Shown: in pieces, positions 33,401 to 42,887 of the stretch | Numbering within the stretch: the first letter of the stretch is position 1 | Layout of the letters: the number at the start of each line of letters is the position of its first letter | Notes under the pieces: model-generated | Databases searched by the model: none | Told to the model about the DNA's origin: nothing | The model's input: the letters and a program-made list of their open reading frames with translations, nothing else | Position numbers and translations under genes: made by a program | NCBI GenBank assembly: GCA_036245805.1 | Contig: BTRK01000002.1 | Coordinates: 30,672,661 to 30,736,660 of the forward strand | Direction of reading: 5' to 3' | Length of the DNA: 64,000 nt | Source: Pristionchus mayeri | Taxonomy: Eukaryota > Nematoda > Chromadorea > Rhabditida > Neodiplogasteridae

Positions 33401-36315
33401 TAGGTTGAAGAATAAAGGTGATCATCACCTGCGTGTAATCCGTCACGTAGAACGACACGACTCCTTCCGATCTTCTCAGGAAGACATCGGGGAAGAGATT
33501 CAACCACGTGTCGTCACCGTAGAAGACCAGACTGGAATTGTGATTATGGATAAAAAGGAATCACAAAAACATGAAGTGATTCATATTATGCAGTAGGAAA
33601 CATAGAAATCTAGCACTTGTTTTAATTTTTAGATTACTCCGGTCATTGATGTTTCAGAAATCCTTCTCGAGTAGTGCGTAGTGCAGGGAGGTATTAAGTT
33701 ACTTCTTTTCGACACAAAATAGAAAAAAATCGTCCCTACGTCCTTCCTTTCTCCTTCAGAGCCCTTGGCCACGACTCCTCAACTGCAGCCGATGAGTGGA
33801 AATTTAGCAAGACGGAAGCGAATGAGGGAACGGAGCCGGATGTCAGAGCCTGAAGATAGGCAGTAAATACTGTAGTTGCACAATTGAACTTGCTATTTGC
33901 AGTACCATGGAGACATACTCTTTACAGAATCTTCTAGAAACAGAATATTTGCTTAATCTACAGTATACCTTGATTAGAGTACTCTTGATGGAAAAAATCG
34001 TTTTTGGAAAACTACCCCCTTCCCCCTCATTTTCCAATTATGCCGCAAAATGAGGCGGCCGCTTATTGGAAAATTATTGGAAAACGATTTTCCAATAAGA
34101 AATTACGGAGAAAGGGGTGCATTGATCGTTGAAACTCAATCGACTTTTTTCCAATACTTTTCCAATAAGCTATTGGAAAATTCCACCAGATAATGGATAT
34201 TATTGGAAAATGAGATGAGTGAGAGACCCCTTTGTTCTCGCTATTGGAAAATTGGAAAATCTTCCAACAAGAAAACTCTAACCTTTATCCGGGGCATGGT
34301 TACGGTAGGAGTTTGGACGCGCGCTCGGAGAACTGAAGCTGCGTCAGAGTCGATCGAGGATCTACAAATATGATGAATAATGAAATTCCAGCGGAAAATA
34401 ACACATTGTAAAATAGTATTGCGCAATGAAAACGCGACTCTATCAACAGTACGCTGCATCATCCATTCACCAATACATTATCTCCTCAGACATAAAGTAT
34501 TTTCAATGAAAATGGCAAGGGGTCAAGCAAAACAATGCCCATAAGAGTAACTTTCACTGACCTCATATACTCCATCTGCTCGAATTCGGCGAGGAAGTCC
34601 CACTTCCAGGCATCGATCACCATGAGCACACTCCTGCGAGGGATCGAGGAGGAGGGGAGGGGACAGACTGCAAGGAAAAGATTGAAAACAACTGCAATAC
34701 AATTGGTTGCAGTGCTTTGTACACGTTTATTAGGCTGTTGCAAAAGTCTTGTGGTTTTTTGTGTCAGTACTTTGAACGATCATAACTCGCGTGTCTCAAA
34801 TCTCAATGGCCAACAAACGTGGTGTTATTTAGGGATATGCTTGAACTTTACTCACGTATATTTCAATCAAACCGATCATGCAACCAACGCAAGCAATTAT
34901 GATTAACCCAATTGCAAAAAAAATCACAAAATTTAGATATAAATTTTTTTATCTAGATATTTGAAGGGAAAATTCATGAAACAACTTCATAATGTTGGGT
35001 GAGAAGTGCCATTGATGTTCTTTCAAAAAATAGGTTAGACCTGTCATGTGAGTGGGTTTGAACCAAATTACATGATAGCAAAAATATGAGCAGACCCAGG
35101 CTGCATGTGACTTGTACTTGCTTTTCTGAATGGAAGACCAAGCATACAGGCTCCGTCATGTGTGCGCTGTATGCACTCACGAAGAGGCTATATCCTCATA
35201 AGAAATGTTGGGGCCTGCTTGTTTCCCCTTTCAGAAACCCTGAATTCCTCATTTTTCAGAAATATGCAAAATGAACGCAGAAATGCAGCATGCAGTCATT
35301 TTGCAGATCAACTCATTCCTCGAAAGGATCTGACTTCCAGGATCCATAAGAAAAATTATGTATAGGGTAAAGATGGGAGCTTCACATAACCACCAGGAAT
35401 TGAGCGTTTATGCATCAGTGGAAACAGAATGTTGAGAAATGTTGCGTTTTCGATGGATGAATTTTAGTAATTTTAACTGGATCCTGTTCTCGCCTCTCTG
35501 ATTGGGCAATGCTGATAGGGTGCGCATATGAAAGAGTATGCAAGGCCTCATTAGTAATCAATATCCCGAAGTTCATCTATCAATCCAACAGGAAGATGGA
35601 AGACAAAATATCAAAATTCCACAGGACTTTTGCAACAACCTAATAGATGGATAACCATAACAACCAAATATTTTTGAATAATTTTTTGAAATATGTTTAT
35701 CTAGGAAAAAGAGGATTGGAGGGAATAGACTGCAAGAAGGAAGGATGCTCGATCGGATGAAAATTTTTGTATCATGCACACTGCAGTAGCTCCCATCCGA
35801 CCTACTGCAAGAGTTTGTTAATGTACTGTGTACACGTTTGGATGGATAACTATAACAGCTAAATGTTTCTGAATCCATTTTGAAATATCTGGTTATCTAG
35901 GAAACAGAACAAATTGACAAATGTAGCATGTCTTCACCATTTTGGTTTCAACCAGTCCATAATATAAGGGGGTCTAAGGACGCATTCGAGAAAACGCAAA
36001 CTAGTTCAAGGATTTTGTAATGTCTGAACCAGTTAAATTGTTGCGTAATAATCGAACGAGCAACCAAATGTAACCGTGTTATAATCGAACAAGCAACCGA
36101 ATGTAACACCGAATGTAAGATATTATCCATGAACTCTCCGTTGCATCGATAAGGTTGAAAAAGTGAAGCAATCACATACCATTCTTCCTCTCTGCTCCAC
36201 TCTTCCCTCTGGCAGTGCCTCTCTGCAGATCCGCCAGGAGGAAGCCGTAGCCGTAGAGAGCGACGGAGAGGGAGAGACAGAAGAGAACGAGAGGAGTCAG
36301 CCAGGGGGAGGGCAT
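24414..36315 (-). CDS. PIGG: GPI ethanolamine phosphate transferase 2 catalytic subunit (PIG-G/GPI7)
   Basis: ER multi-pass enzyme that adds ethanolamine phosphate to the second mannose of GPI anchors. About 26 exons, roughly 790 codons. The first exon is 36315-36180 (hydrophobic MPSPWLTPLVLFCLSLSVAL leader) and the last 24550-24414. The luminal catalytic domain shows MVIDAWKWDF, TPTVTMPRIK with the nucleophile Thr, FYGDDTWLNLFP, HYLGLDHIGH and LGDHGM, the alkaline-phosphatase-superfamily metal sites. TPTVTMPRIKAL and DDNVTLHID distinguish it from PIG-O and PIG-N. C-terminal membrane segments include GGGNSLATVDIAVGYAGL and HLFVWSVFAPRFLFEAAHL. The exon path between 28.3 and 27.8 kb is not phase-resolved. 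Introns hold two mariner-type elements, a MITE and an antisense nested gene. Confidence 0.92.
25993..27261 (+). mobile_element. Degenerate Tc1/mariner-superfamily transposon
   Basis: Bounded by terminal inverted repeats of about 27 bp beginning CAGGGTGCGCCAAAATTACC, with TA dinucleotides outside both ends (25991-25992 and 27262-27263). The 1269-bp body holds a broken plus-strand transposase frame (26253-26600) with an HTH-like stretch and a remnant NMFTVEGK near the usual first catalytic Asp region. Stops and frame breaks make it inactive. It lies in the PIG-G intron between exons 27514-27431 and 25944-25892. Confidence 0.88.
28723..28764. repeat. Perfect 19-bp hairpin in PIG-G intron
   Basis: Arm 28723-28741 (AGAGCACTATGTGGCAATG) pairs perfectly with 28746-28764 around an ACTG loop. 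It lies in the PIG-G intron between exons 29334-29216 and 28600-28525. The loop is short for a miRNA precursor, so a small MITE or palindrome relic is more likely. Confidence 0.7.
29879..29898. repeat. AAT trinucleotide microsatellite
   Basis: About six AAT/ATA units in a PIG-G intron, just upstream (in gene direction) of exon 29838-29778. Confidence 0.7.
30445..31712 (+). CDS. Small secreted cysteine-rich protein, nested antisense in PIG-G intron
   Basis: Six phase-consistent exons (30445-30499, 30761-30867, 31019-31128, 31306-31349, 31414-31497, 31660-31712) give 150 residues. The first exon is a signal peptide (MCCFLAILIISLLPIFTRG). The mature part is rich in Tyr, His and Cys: DKCHFFDPRNQFWDY, HHCEYVDCSSHNGSCTH, RDGCVHV, TLCCTYKSDP. 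It ends with a Tyr/His-rich tail before TGA. About nine cysteines suggest disulfides. No known domain is recognised; it resembles small secreted proteins found only in nematodes (inference). The whole gene lies inside one PIG-G intron (between exons 31977-31873 and 30185-30102) on the opposite strand. Confidence 0.8.
32581..32661. mobile_element. Palindromic MITE, copy c
   Basis: Begins GGCACTAAATCGGATGAGAA and ends TAGTTCTCACCTGACCTAG, with one TGACGTCA arm and one diverged TGATGTCA arm. It lies in the PIG-G intron between exons 32817-32732 and 32505-32449. Confidence 0.8.
34020..34262. repeat. Cluster of TTCCAATA/TATTGGAA words
   Basis: At least eight TATTGGAAAA or TTTTCCAATA words occur within about 240 bp, some paired as short inverted repeats (for example around 34059-34099). 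It lies in the PIG-G intron directly beside exon 34361-34283. Confidence 0.6.
34730..35643. mobile_element. Mariner-like element, non-autonomous
   Basis: The ends are inverted copies of TTAGGCTGTTGCAAAAGTC (left) and TTAGGTTGTTGCAAAAGTC (right, read inward), closely resembling mariner termini. TA dinucleotides flank both ends. The 914-bp interior has no recognisable transposase. It lies in the first PIG-G intron and interrupts one unit of a tandem repeat. Confidence 0.75.
35644..35910. repeat. Tandem repeat unit pair around the mariner-like element
   Basis: The right flank of the element (from 35646: GATGGATAACCATAACAACC and a following TTGAAATATG..TTATCTAGGAAA block) is repeated from 35842 with substitutions. 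The left-flank word GTACACGTTT before the element recurs at about 35830. The second unit is uninterrupted. Confidence 0.7.
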
Positions 36316-37680
36316 GCACTGAGTGGCCTGGAAAGGAATTGAAGGTAATATTGAAAATAATAAGAAGCAAATTATAAAATAACAATAACAATAGTAATAT
36401 AATTGGAAGAAGATAATCAGGGATAGAACACGCAGTGAAGTGAGATCTGGAAGGAGAAGGTTGAGGACAGATTACGGGAATACTAAATGTCTTGTCAAAA
36501 ATGCGAGAAAACATGTAAGAAAGAAGAGAGGGCATGTAATCTATGACCTGCAAGGACATTTTGACTTTCAGATTGGAAACATTAGAAAAAGCAAAGTAAA
36601 CAGAAGGAAGATGGGCGACGTGAGACAACAGGGAAAAAGAGCCTACTTGAACTTGCGGTGTGCCTAATTATCAGCGATACCATAATGATTCAGTCATTCG
36701 CAATCCTTTTGTCAAGAACCCCCAAGTCGATTAGTTCACTCCTACTCCAAATTTCTCACAGTTGTCGCATCGTCTCATTGTTTGCAAAGGTCGGGTCGAC
36801 ACTCATTTCTCCTGCCACAAATAGAAAATAGACAAGTCGACTCTCCGTACATACTCCCTCTGCAGGAATTGACAGGAATTGACCCCAACTGCAAACCGTG
36901 CAACCGACGAATTTGGGAAACACACGTCTGTTGTTGGGGGATGCAATCGCATGATAGTATCTGGATTTTGATTACTACATCTACCCATCTCTGCCCGACC
37001 TACCTGATCATCAAAAGGAATGGAGCGAACTCCAGACAGTGGGTGAACTCATCCCTAGCCTTTCGCCTTCACTTCATCACGCAATGGCAACATTCTCCCC
37101 GCTCTCTGCCCCTAGTCTCATGTCACAACCCGCTGTAAAACCTCATAGCCCTCATGCCTTCCTGCACATTCTCAACTTTTTTTGTGAAGCTAGCTACTTG
37201 CGATGTCTCATTTCTTCCAGAACGATTAAGTTACTCGTATTCATTAGCCATGCTCTCTCATACTGTCTGATCTGTCAGAATAGCCCATCCCCAGTGCTTT
37301 TTCGCGAATCTCGATTCCTGTTATGTCTCATATCTTCAAGAACGGAAGATACTCTCCCTTAATCCATTTTTCACGCTCTTTCACATTCTCTGATAAACAA
37401 CAACCTGATACTGGCACTGTTTCAAAAGCCTATCAGCGGTTTTTCTCTCCCAAATCACAAGGATTAAGAGTGGCATTCTCGTTCCTCTCTTCAATCCAGG
37501 ATGTGAGGGATAAGGAGAGGGGCAGGATTGATTCCCTCCAAACTTGATCCCCGCTATCTTCCCTATCTCATCTCATTTGCCGTATGAGTGAAGATGTGCC
37601 CAGTCGATTTTATTACTGAGGACTCTCTTACTCTCTTCATATCTCCCACACTCTCGCTCTTCTCTAACCGAAGGGTACTA

Positions 37681-37747
37681 TGAAGCCGTGCCGCCTTTGA
37701 TATATCAAAAGCGGCATGACGTCATAGTTCTCATCCGACCTAGTGCC
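37681..37747. mobile_element. Palindromic MITE, copy d (left arm truncated)
   Basis: Retains the centre GCCGCCTTTGATATATCAAA and the full right arm GCGGCATGACGTCATAGTTC followed by TCATCCGACCTAGTGCC. The outer left arm is missing. Confidence 0.8.
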
Positions 37748-37771
37748 ATTTTACGAGTGAGGATATGAGGA

Positions 37772-37875
37772 CAGAAACATGGATGACTCTGCTTCTCTCG
37801 ATCTGCGCACTCTCTCGCTTTTCTCTGACGATTAGAGAAAGTGAGGGAGAGTGACGATTGTCATCCATGTTTCTG
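37772..37875. repeat. Nested hairpin, outer arms 16 bp
   Basis: Outer arms CAGAAACATGGATGAC (37772-37787) and the exact complement (37860-37875). Inside, CACTCTCTCGCTTTTCTC pairs imperfectly with GAGAAAGTGAGGGAGAGTG. The result is one long imperfect stem. Confidence 0.65.
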
Positions 37876-38802
37876 ATAGTTCCGATTCTCTTCATATCGC
37901 TTACTCTCTCCCTCTTTTCTAACCGAAGGGTTCTTCTAGAACGAAGAGATGTAGTTCTCATTCGACTTAACGGTTCACCTTCAATTACATCTGTCTAATT
38001 TATGCGAAATCGTTCGATACCTCCTAACCGTTTTATCTTCTCAAAACCAGAACTCCTCGTTCCTCATCCACTCTGTTCCTGTTGATTTCGCGATTCACTG
38101 ATCTCACTTACTTTCTGTCTTGCACAACACGGAACACACCTCTGGCATTTTTTACCCACTTGTTTCCTAAATCACTCCCCACTGGGAACATATGAAAGGT
38201 GACGATAGGAAATTTGTGGAAAGAGCTCCATTGGGAAAAATACCAGAGACAGCGCCTACTCAACTACCAGGTTGAACCGGAAAAGGCTCAAACTCTACTG
38301 GAGTACAACCTAGGTCTACTCTACTACTCTACTCATGTTGATTTCGCTATGCACTCATCCCATATACTTCCAATCTAGCAGACGGTTGAACCAGTTACGA
38401 AAAAGGGAGCCGAACTCTACTCGAGTACAACCTACGCGCGTGTAAATCCAGTACTCGCTCGTTCCCCTCAGGTTTCAACCGGCTCACACAGTCAACACAA
38501 GCAGCCCTTTTCTCCCCTTTCCCCCGCCTCGCTCACTGTTTGACCCCAGGGGGCGGGGTATCCCTTTCATCTCCATCTTCCCACCTAACAAGCTCAGGAA
38601 CTCCTCCTGAGCTGCTTTGGCCCCTGTTCCGAACAGGTGATCTACCCGTTCTCTAGACCTTTCGCTCTCGAATGCCCTTACCACTTTCCACTACCTCCCA
38701 TGTTATGCCCTGAAGTGTCTTACTTAATAGTATTCGGAATGTTTGTTATCCCGTTTCTCCGAAGAACGTGCGAATCGAGAATATGCTTGCCAATTCAGCA
38801 CA

Positions 38803-41800
38803 ATGATTCACAGGATGTTGATACTACTCCCCCTGCTCCCCCTCCTCGTTTCTTCCCAGTCTTCCCCTTCCACTCTCCAGTCCATCTTCGACCCGAGAGA
38901 TCTCTATCTCACCAAGCAGTACATCGATGCGATCACTGCCTATGGACCCGGAGTGGGGGTGTTTGGTATGTCAATACGCATCGTTCTATCCATTCTGCAT
39001 ACTTGCTATTATGAACATAATGATCGCGTTTGCTCGACTGATTCTTAAACGACGTAAATCAGCTAATTATTCACTCTCCATAAATATTCTAGCGTATAAA
39101 AAATGATCTTTGATCTCTGGGAAAGCAATCTCTGGGAAAGCATCGTTGAGTCGTAGACCTTCACATAGCCTGGTGCTTCTTCATGTACACATTACATCAA
39201 ATCGCTTCTCCCTTCACAATCATAAATTCTCTAAACGCACCGACAGCTCCAATCATCACTCATGCAACCGTGACTAATGTTATTTATCGCTTCCAATACG
39301 GGTTTCCTGATAACTTATTTATCGCTTCCAATACGGGTTTCCTGATAACTAGAAACTTCCGTCCCACCAACCACGTGCATAGAACACGAGAGGTTAGCAT
39401 CACGCAGTTGGCTGATGACCTTAGGGCAGGTTGATCGCTGAATCGCCTTGTCCTCTCGTGATTATACGTGCACTATCAGCTAATCTGCTAACAAGTAAGC
39501 AAGTGGTTGCTCAATTTGGCAGTCTCACTTCATTCATAGATCAAACCAACTCGCAACAATAATGCTGATATTCATACTAGAGACAAATTATTTTCATCGA
39601 GAGATACACTTCATGTTCTCCACTAGCGCAAATCTGCTGGGTTCAGTACCCTTCCCTCAGAAAGATCACTGATTCAGCTCAAATCAGCGAGATATCATTC
39701 AAAACTAAGATAGTACTTCATTGCAGCGCCCTACTCCTACGTCGACTTCTCCTACGACAACGTACCCTTCGTCGGCAAGATCATCCCTGTGTTGGGAAAG
39801 GTACGGTACCGTAATCTGGAGATACCGTATGCCGGCTCAGACCTAGCTATTGCAAACTAACAGAAGAATCGGTTACTGTATAACTGCAGAAATCGATAAG
39901 TTACCGTATCTCTGCAGGAAGGAACCTCCTCCCGACTGGGCATTTCTCCCTTCTACCCGCCCGGTGGCAACCCATCCAACCCCGTGCCGCAACTGTACCG
40001 GTAAGAAGATGATCTTTGAACTCTGATCACTGCCTAACCGAGTCAAACAGGGAGAGCTATTGGAAGTGAGCGAAGACTTTTAATGAGCGAAGATGACATA
40101 AAATCTTTCAAATCAAAAGTGAAACATAGAAGAAAATGAGCTATATCATTATATGCAAACTCTTTTTGAAACTCCGAAAAGCAATTGATAACTTGCAAAC
40201 GTGAAACCTAAATGAGACGGAATATGAAAAGTCATTGATAAAAACGAGATGGTCTGACAACGCAAGTAAAAGAGTACGTAAAAAATTTCCATTTCTACCT
40301 AATGATCAATGATCTAGGACAGCGAAAGAGTGCATGGGAAATTTCGAGACCGTGGGACCCTTTTTCAGTGCCCGTCTAGGGCCATTTGAGCACTTCGCGC
40401 AGAATACAAACTTGGTTTTTGATCTCTCTCGTGCACAATCCCTTCTCTGATTCTCTTCGGTTCATAAGCTCTCTTAGACGCGGTCGAATAGTCCCGTGAT
40501 ATTCGTGGGTATCTAGGAATGAAGCGACTAAGCACTTCCCTTTCAGTGCCCATCACAAACTGTGTACCACCAGATGTATCGAGGATGCCAACTTGATCTC
40601 TGATCCCTTTCAGTGCCCGTCCCCTTCCTCTGCACATCCCCGAGCCAGTCGACGTCGTCGCAGTTCCCCTCGATGAGGAGGCCCTCCACGGAGAACCACT
40701 CTTCCCCAAGGGCGAGTAGGCTTTGATCTTAGATCTCTGAACTCCCTCATTTCCACTTACGCATTGTTCCAAAAACACACAAATCTCACTCCATTAGCAA
40801 CACTTTTGCATCGAAGGATAGCTCTACTTTGATATTTATTACACACTGAGAGCAAAAACTAGTTTGATCTCGGGGTTTCCTGATCGTTCCCCGAGGAAAA
40901 GAGGAAACCGAGTGAGAGACAACAGACGCGAGGCGCGTCTAGAGAACACCCGAGCACATAGTTAGCGCCGATTGTGAAACGGCGCAAACAGAAGCAGCAA
41001 AGCGACAAAAACAGGCCTTCACTTGTCTAGTTTCCTGAAAAGGGACACATCGAGCGACAAACTAAGCTGAGTTCCTCACTCTCTCCATGTTCCCACGCTC
41101 TCTTCTCCTTCTCGAGCAGTGCATTGCTCTTACCCATTCTCTCTCACCCACACTGACCACCACATTGTCGCGATATCAAGAGGGAAGGAATGACGCAAAT
41201 TCAAATAAAAAAGTAATACTCATTTCCCCAATGACTGACTCTTGAATGAGGGTAATTGGGCGACTCAAGCTGTTACTGTAATTCATTTTTCAGAACTTGT
41301 GCTTCCCCAATTCATGGAAATGGCCGGCAAGGCGCCGCCCACTTCCGGCGAGGACACAGGGAAAATCGAGGTTCGCAACTCTCTCCATTTCATTCCCTCC
41401 CTCTTATCTCCCACTGACCACTCCCGGGCGCTCATACCGCGCCATCTCTCGCTGTGCACCCACAGCCACTTTGGCTTAGTGGCAGAGCGTCGCTCTCGTA
41501 AAGCGAAGGTCGCAGGTTCGATTCCTGCAAGTGGCAAATCTTTTGCCTCGTTTTTTGCAGACTGCCCCCGAGTCGCCCTTCGGTGCCATCGACACTGGCG
41601 CCTTCGAGGCTGCGGAGAAAGAGCTGAAGACGACGCCCAAGCGGCTTTCCCGATCCGAAAACTCCATCGACGAGGAGAGCATGGTGCTGTGGCCACGATC
41701 GATCGGATTCTCCTCGATGAGTCTGGAGGGACTGGAGGAGAACGCGCTGAGGGACGAAGAGTCGACGATCATTGATGGAGTCAAGGAGAAGAGCACCAAG

Positions 41801-42093
41801 ATGGAGGAGATGGTGAGGAAAAGTACCTGTCTTTCACACATAAGATCGTAGATTTCGATGATCTCACGCATCAACTGGTCGATAGTAATGGAACTGACTA
41901 AAATTAATGGCAACACCACAGCTACTATACCACTTCCTTTCCTAGTCTTTCTCACCAAATAGAGGAAGAAGATCAAAGATCACTCTCGTTTCAGGCTCAT
42001 GAAGCCATGAACGATCCGGCTGCCATGGGAGACGGCCGAGGCGGAAGGAGGAGGATAAGACGTCTGGCTGAGATCCTAGCAGGACTGAGATAG
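38803..42093 (+). CDS. Unrecognised secreted protein, about 281 residues
   Basis: Seven exons: 38803-38965, 39727-39800, 39918-40000, 40614-40711, 41294-41370, 41561-41812, 41995-42093. A clear signal peptide (MIHRMLILLPLLPLLVSSQ) precedes FDPRDLYLTKQYIDAI, YSYVDFSYDNVPFVGKIIPV, SRLGISPFYPPGGNPSNPVP, a proline/acid-rich stretch, then a long charged exon (EAAEKELKTTPKRLSRSEN, EEESTIIDGVKEKSTK-like) and a basic C-terminus (RGGRRRIRRLAEILAGLR). The only donor after exon 4 that keeps frame is GCGAGT, implying a GC-AG intron; a GTAGGC donor 4 nt downstream would break frame. No known domain is recognised. A tRNA gene lies in the 41371-41560 intron. Confidence 0.75.
39280..39349. repeat. Perfect 35-bp tandem duplication
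   Basis: Two adjacent identical 35-bp units (39280-39314, 39315-39349), each starting TTATTTATCGCTTCCAATAC. They lie in the first intron of the secreted-protein gene. The identity suggests a very recent event. Confidence 0.9.
41465..41536 (+). tRNA. tRNA-Thr (anticodon CGT)
   Basis: Full cloverleaf. Acceptor GCCACTT pairs with AAGTGGC (41529-41535), with discriminator A at 41536. D-arm GCTTAGTGGCAGAGC. Anticodon stem TCGCT/AGCGA with loop CTCGTAA (anticodon CGT, reading ACG). T-arm GCAGG-TTCGATT-CCTGC. A T4 run at 41541-41544 is a Pol III terminator. It lies inside an intron of the secreted-protein gene on the same strand. Confidence 0.95.
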
Positions 42094-42387
42094 ACCTACC
42101 GTACCCCACCCCCCCCCCCATCACCCTAGGTACTGTAGGCCCACCCCCACCCGCAACCCTGCGCCTTCCAGCAAGAGAGATCTGATGTGTACATAAGCGC
42201 GAGTATTCCCCTAGTAGGTAAAAAAAGGTAAAAAAAGGTAATCAATAATATCGTGAGAGACATTCCAAATACGGTACGTAGGTATACGGTAATCATACGA
42301 TGGCGACGTATCGACACAACACAATCAAATTGGACCACCTTAGTTAGTCATATTTAAGTAACTTTATCAAGAGCATGGTATTGCCAT

Positions 42388-42713
42388 ATGAGTGACTATC
42401 TGAGAGAACTGACCAATGGCCGTACAACGAAAAATAAAGTGCTGATTTTAAGATCTCCCTAGGGGTAACTTTTCACGTAGAGTTCGAAAATCGACCTTAG
42501 AAAGCCGTATCTCTGACCCCTCGTTTTCAGTGTCGCGCTGTTGCAAGGAGGTCAGTTTTTGTAACTTATGAACGGCTTATCCAAACCTTTCTAAGGTTGA
42601 TTTTCGAACTCTACGTGAAAAGTTACCCCTAGGGAGATCTTAAAATTAGCACTTTATTTTTCGTTGTACGGCCTATAGGTGATATTGCTCGGTTCTCTCA
42701 GATAGTCACTCAT
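42388..42713. mobile_element. Fold-back element family F2, short copy
   Basis: Arms of about 135 bp start ATGAGTGACTATCTGAGAGA and share CCCTAGGGGTAACTTTTCAC, around a short centre. The same termini bound the 1.7-kb element at 57241-58930, so this is an internally deleted relative. It lies between the convergent stops at 42093 and 42888. Confidence 0.88.
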
Positions 42714-42887
42714 ATTAATTGTAACATAGAATTGTATTCGTGCTCAATAAAACTTAATATTTACACAGAGTAACAACAACATGAACAGAATGAGTAGATG
42801 AGTAAACGAGATCGCGAAGGTGATAATTTCGAAAGTTATATCAGTTAGTTTAGACTACGGTAATCTGTTAGACTTTATACCGTAATC

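Larger units (their letters stand above)
36316..38802. other. Divergent intergenic region, repeat-rich
   Basis: Lies between the PIG-G start (minus) and the secreted-protein start (plus). It contains a partial MITE (37681-37747), a long hairpin (37772-37875), and a loose two-copy repeat at about 38271-38313 and 38383-38434 sharing GGTTGAACC, AACTCTACT and GAGTACAACCTA. TCTCTAACCGAAGGGT-type words flank the MITE. No gene is supported. Confidence 0.55.
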
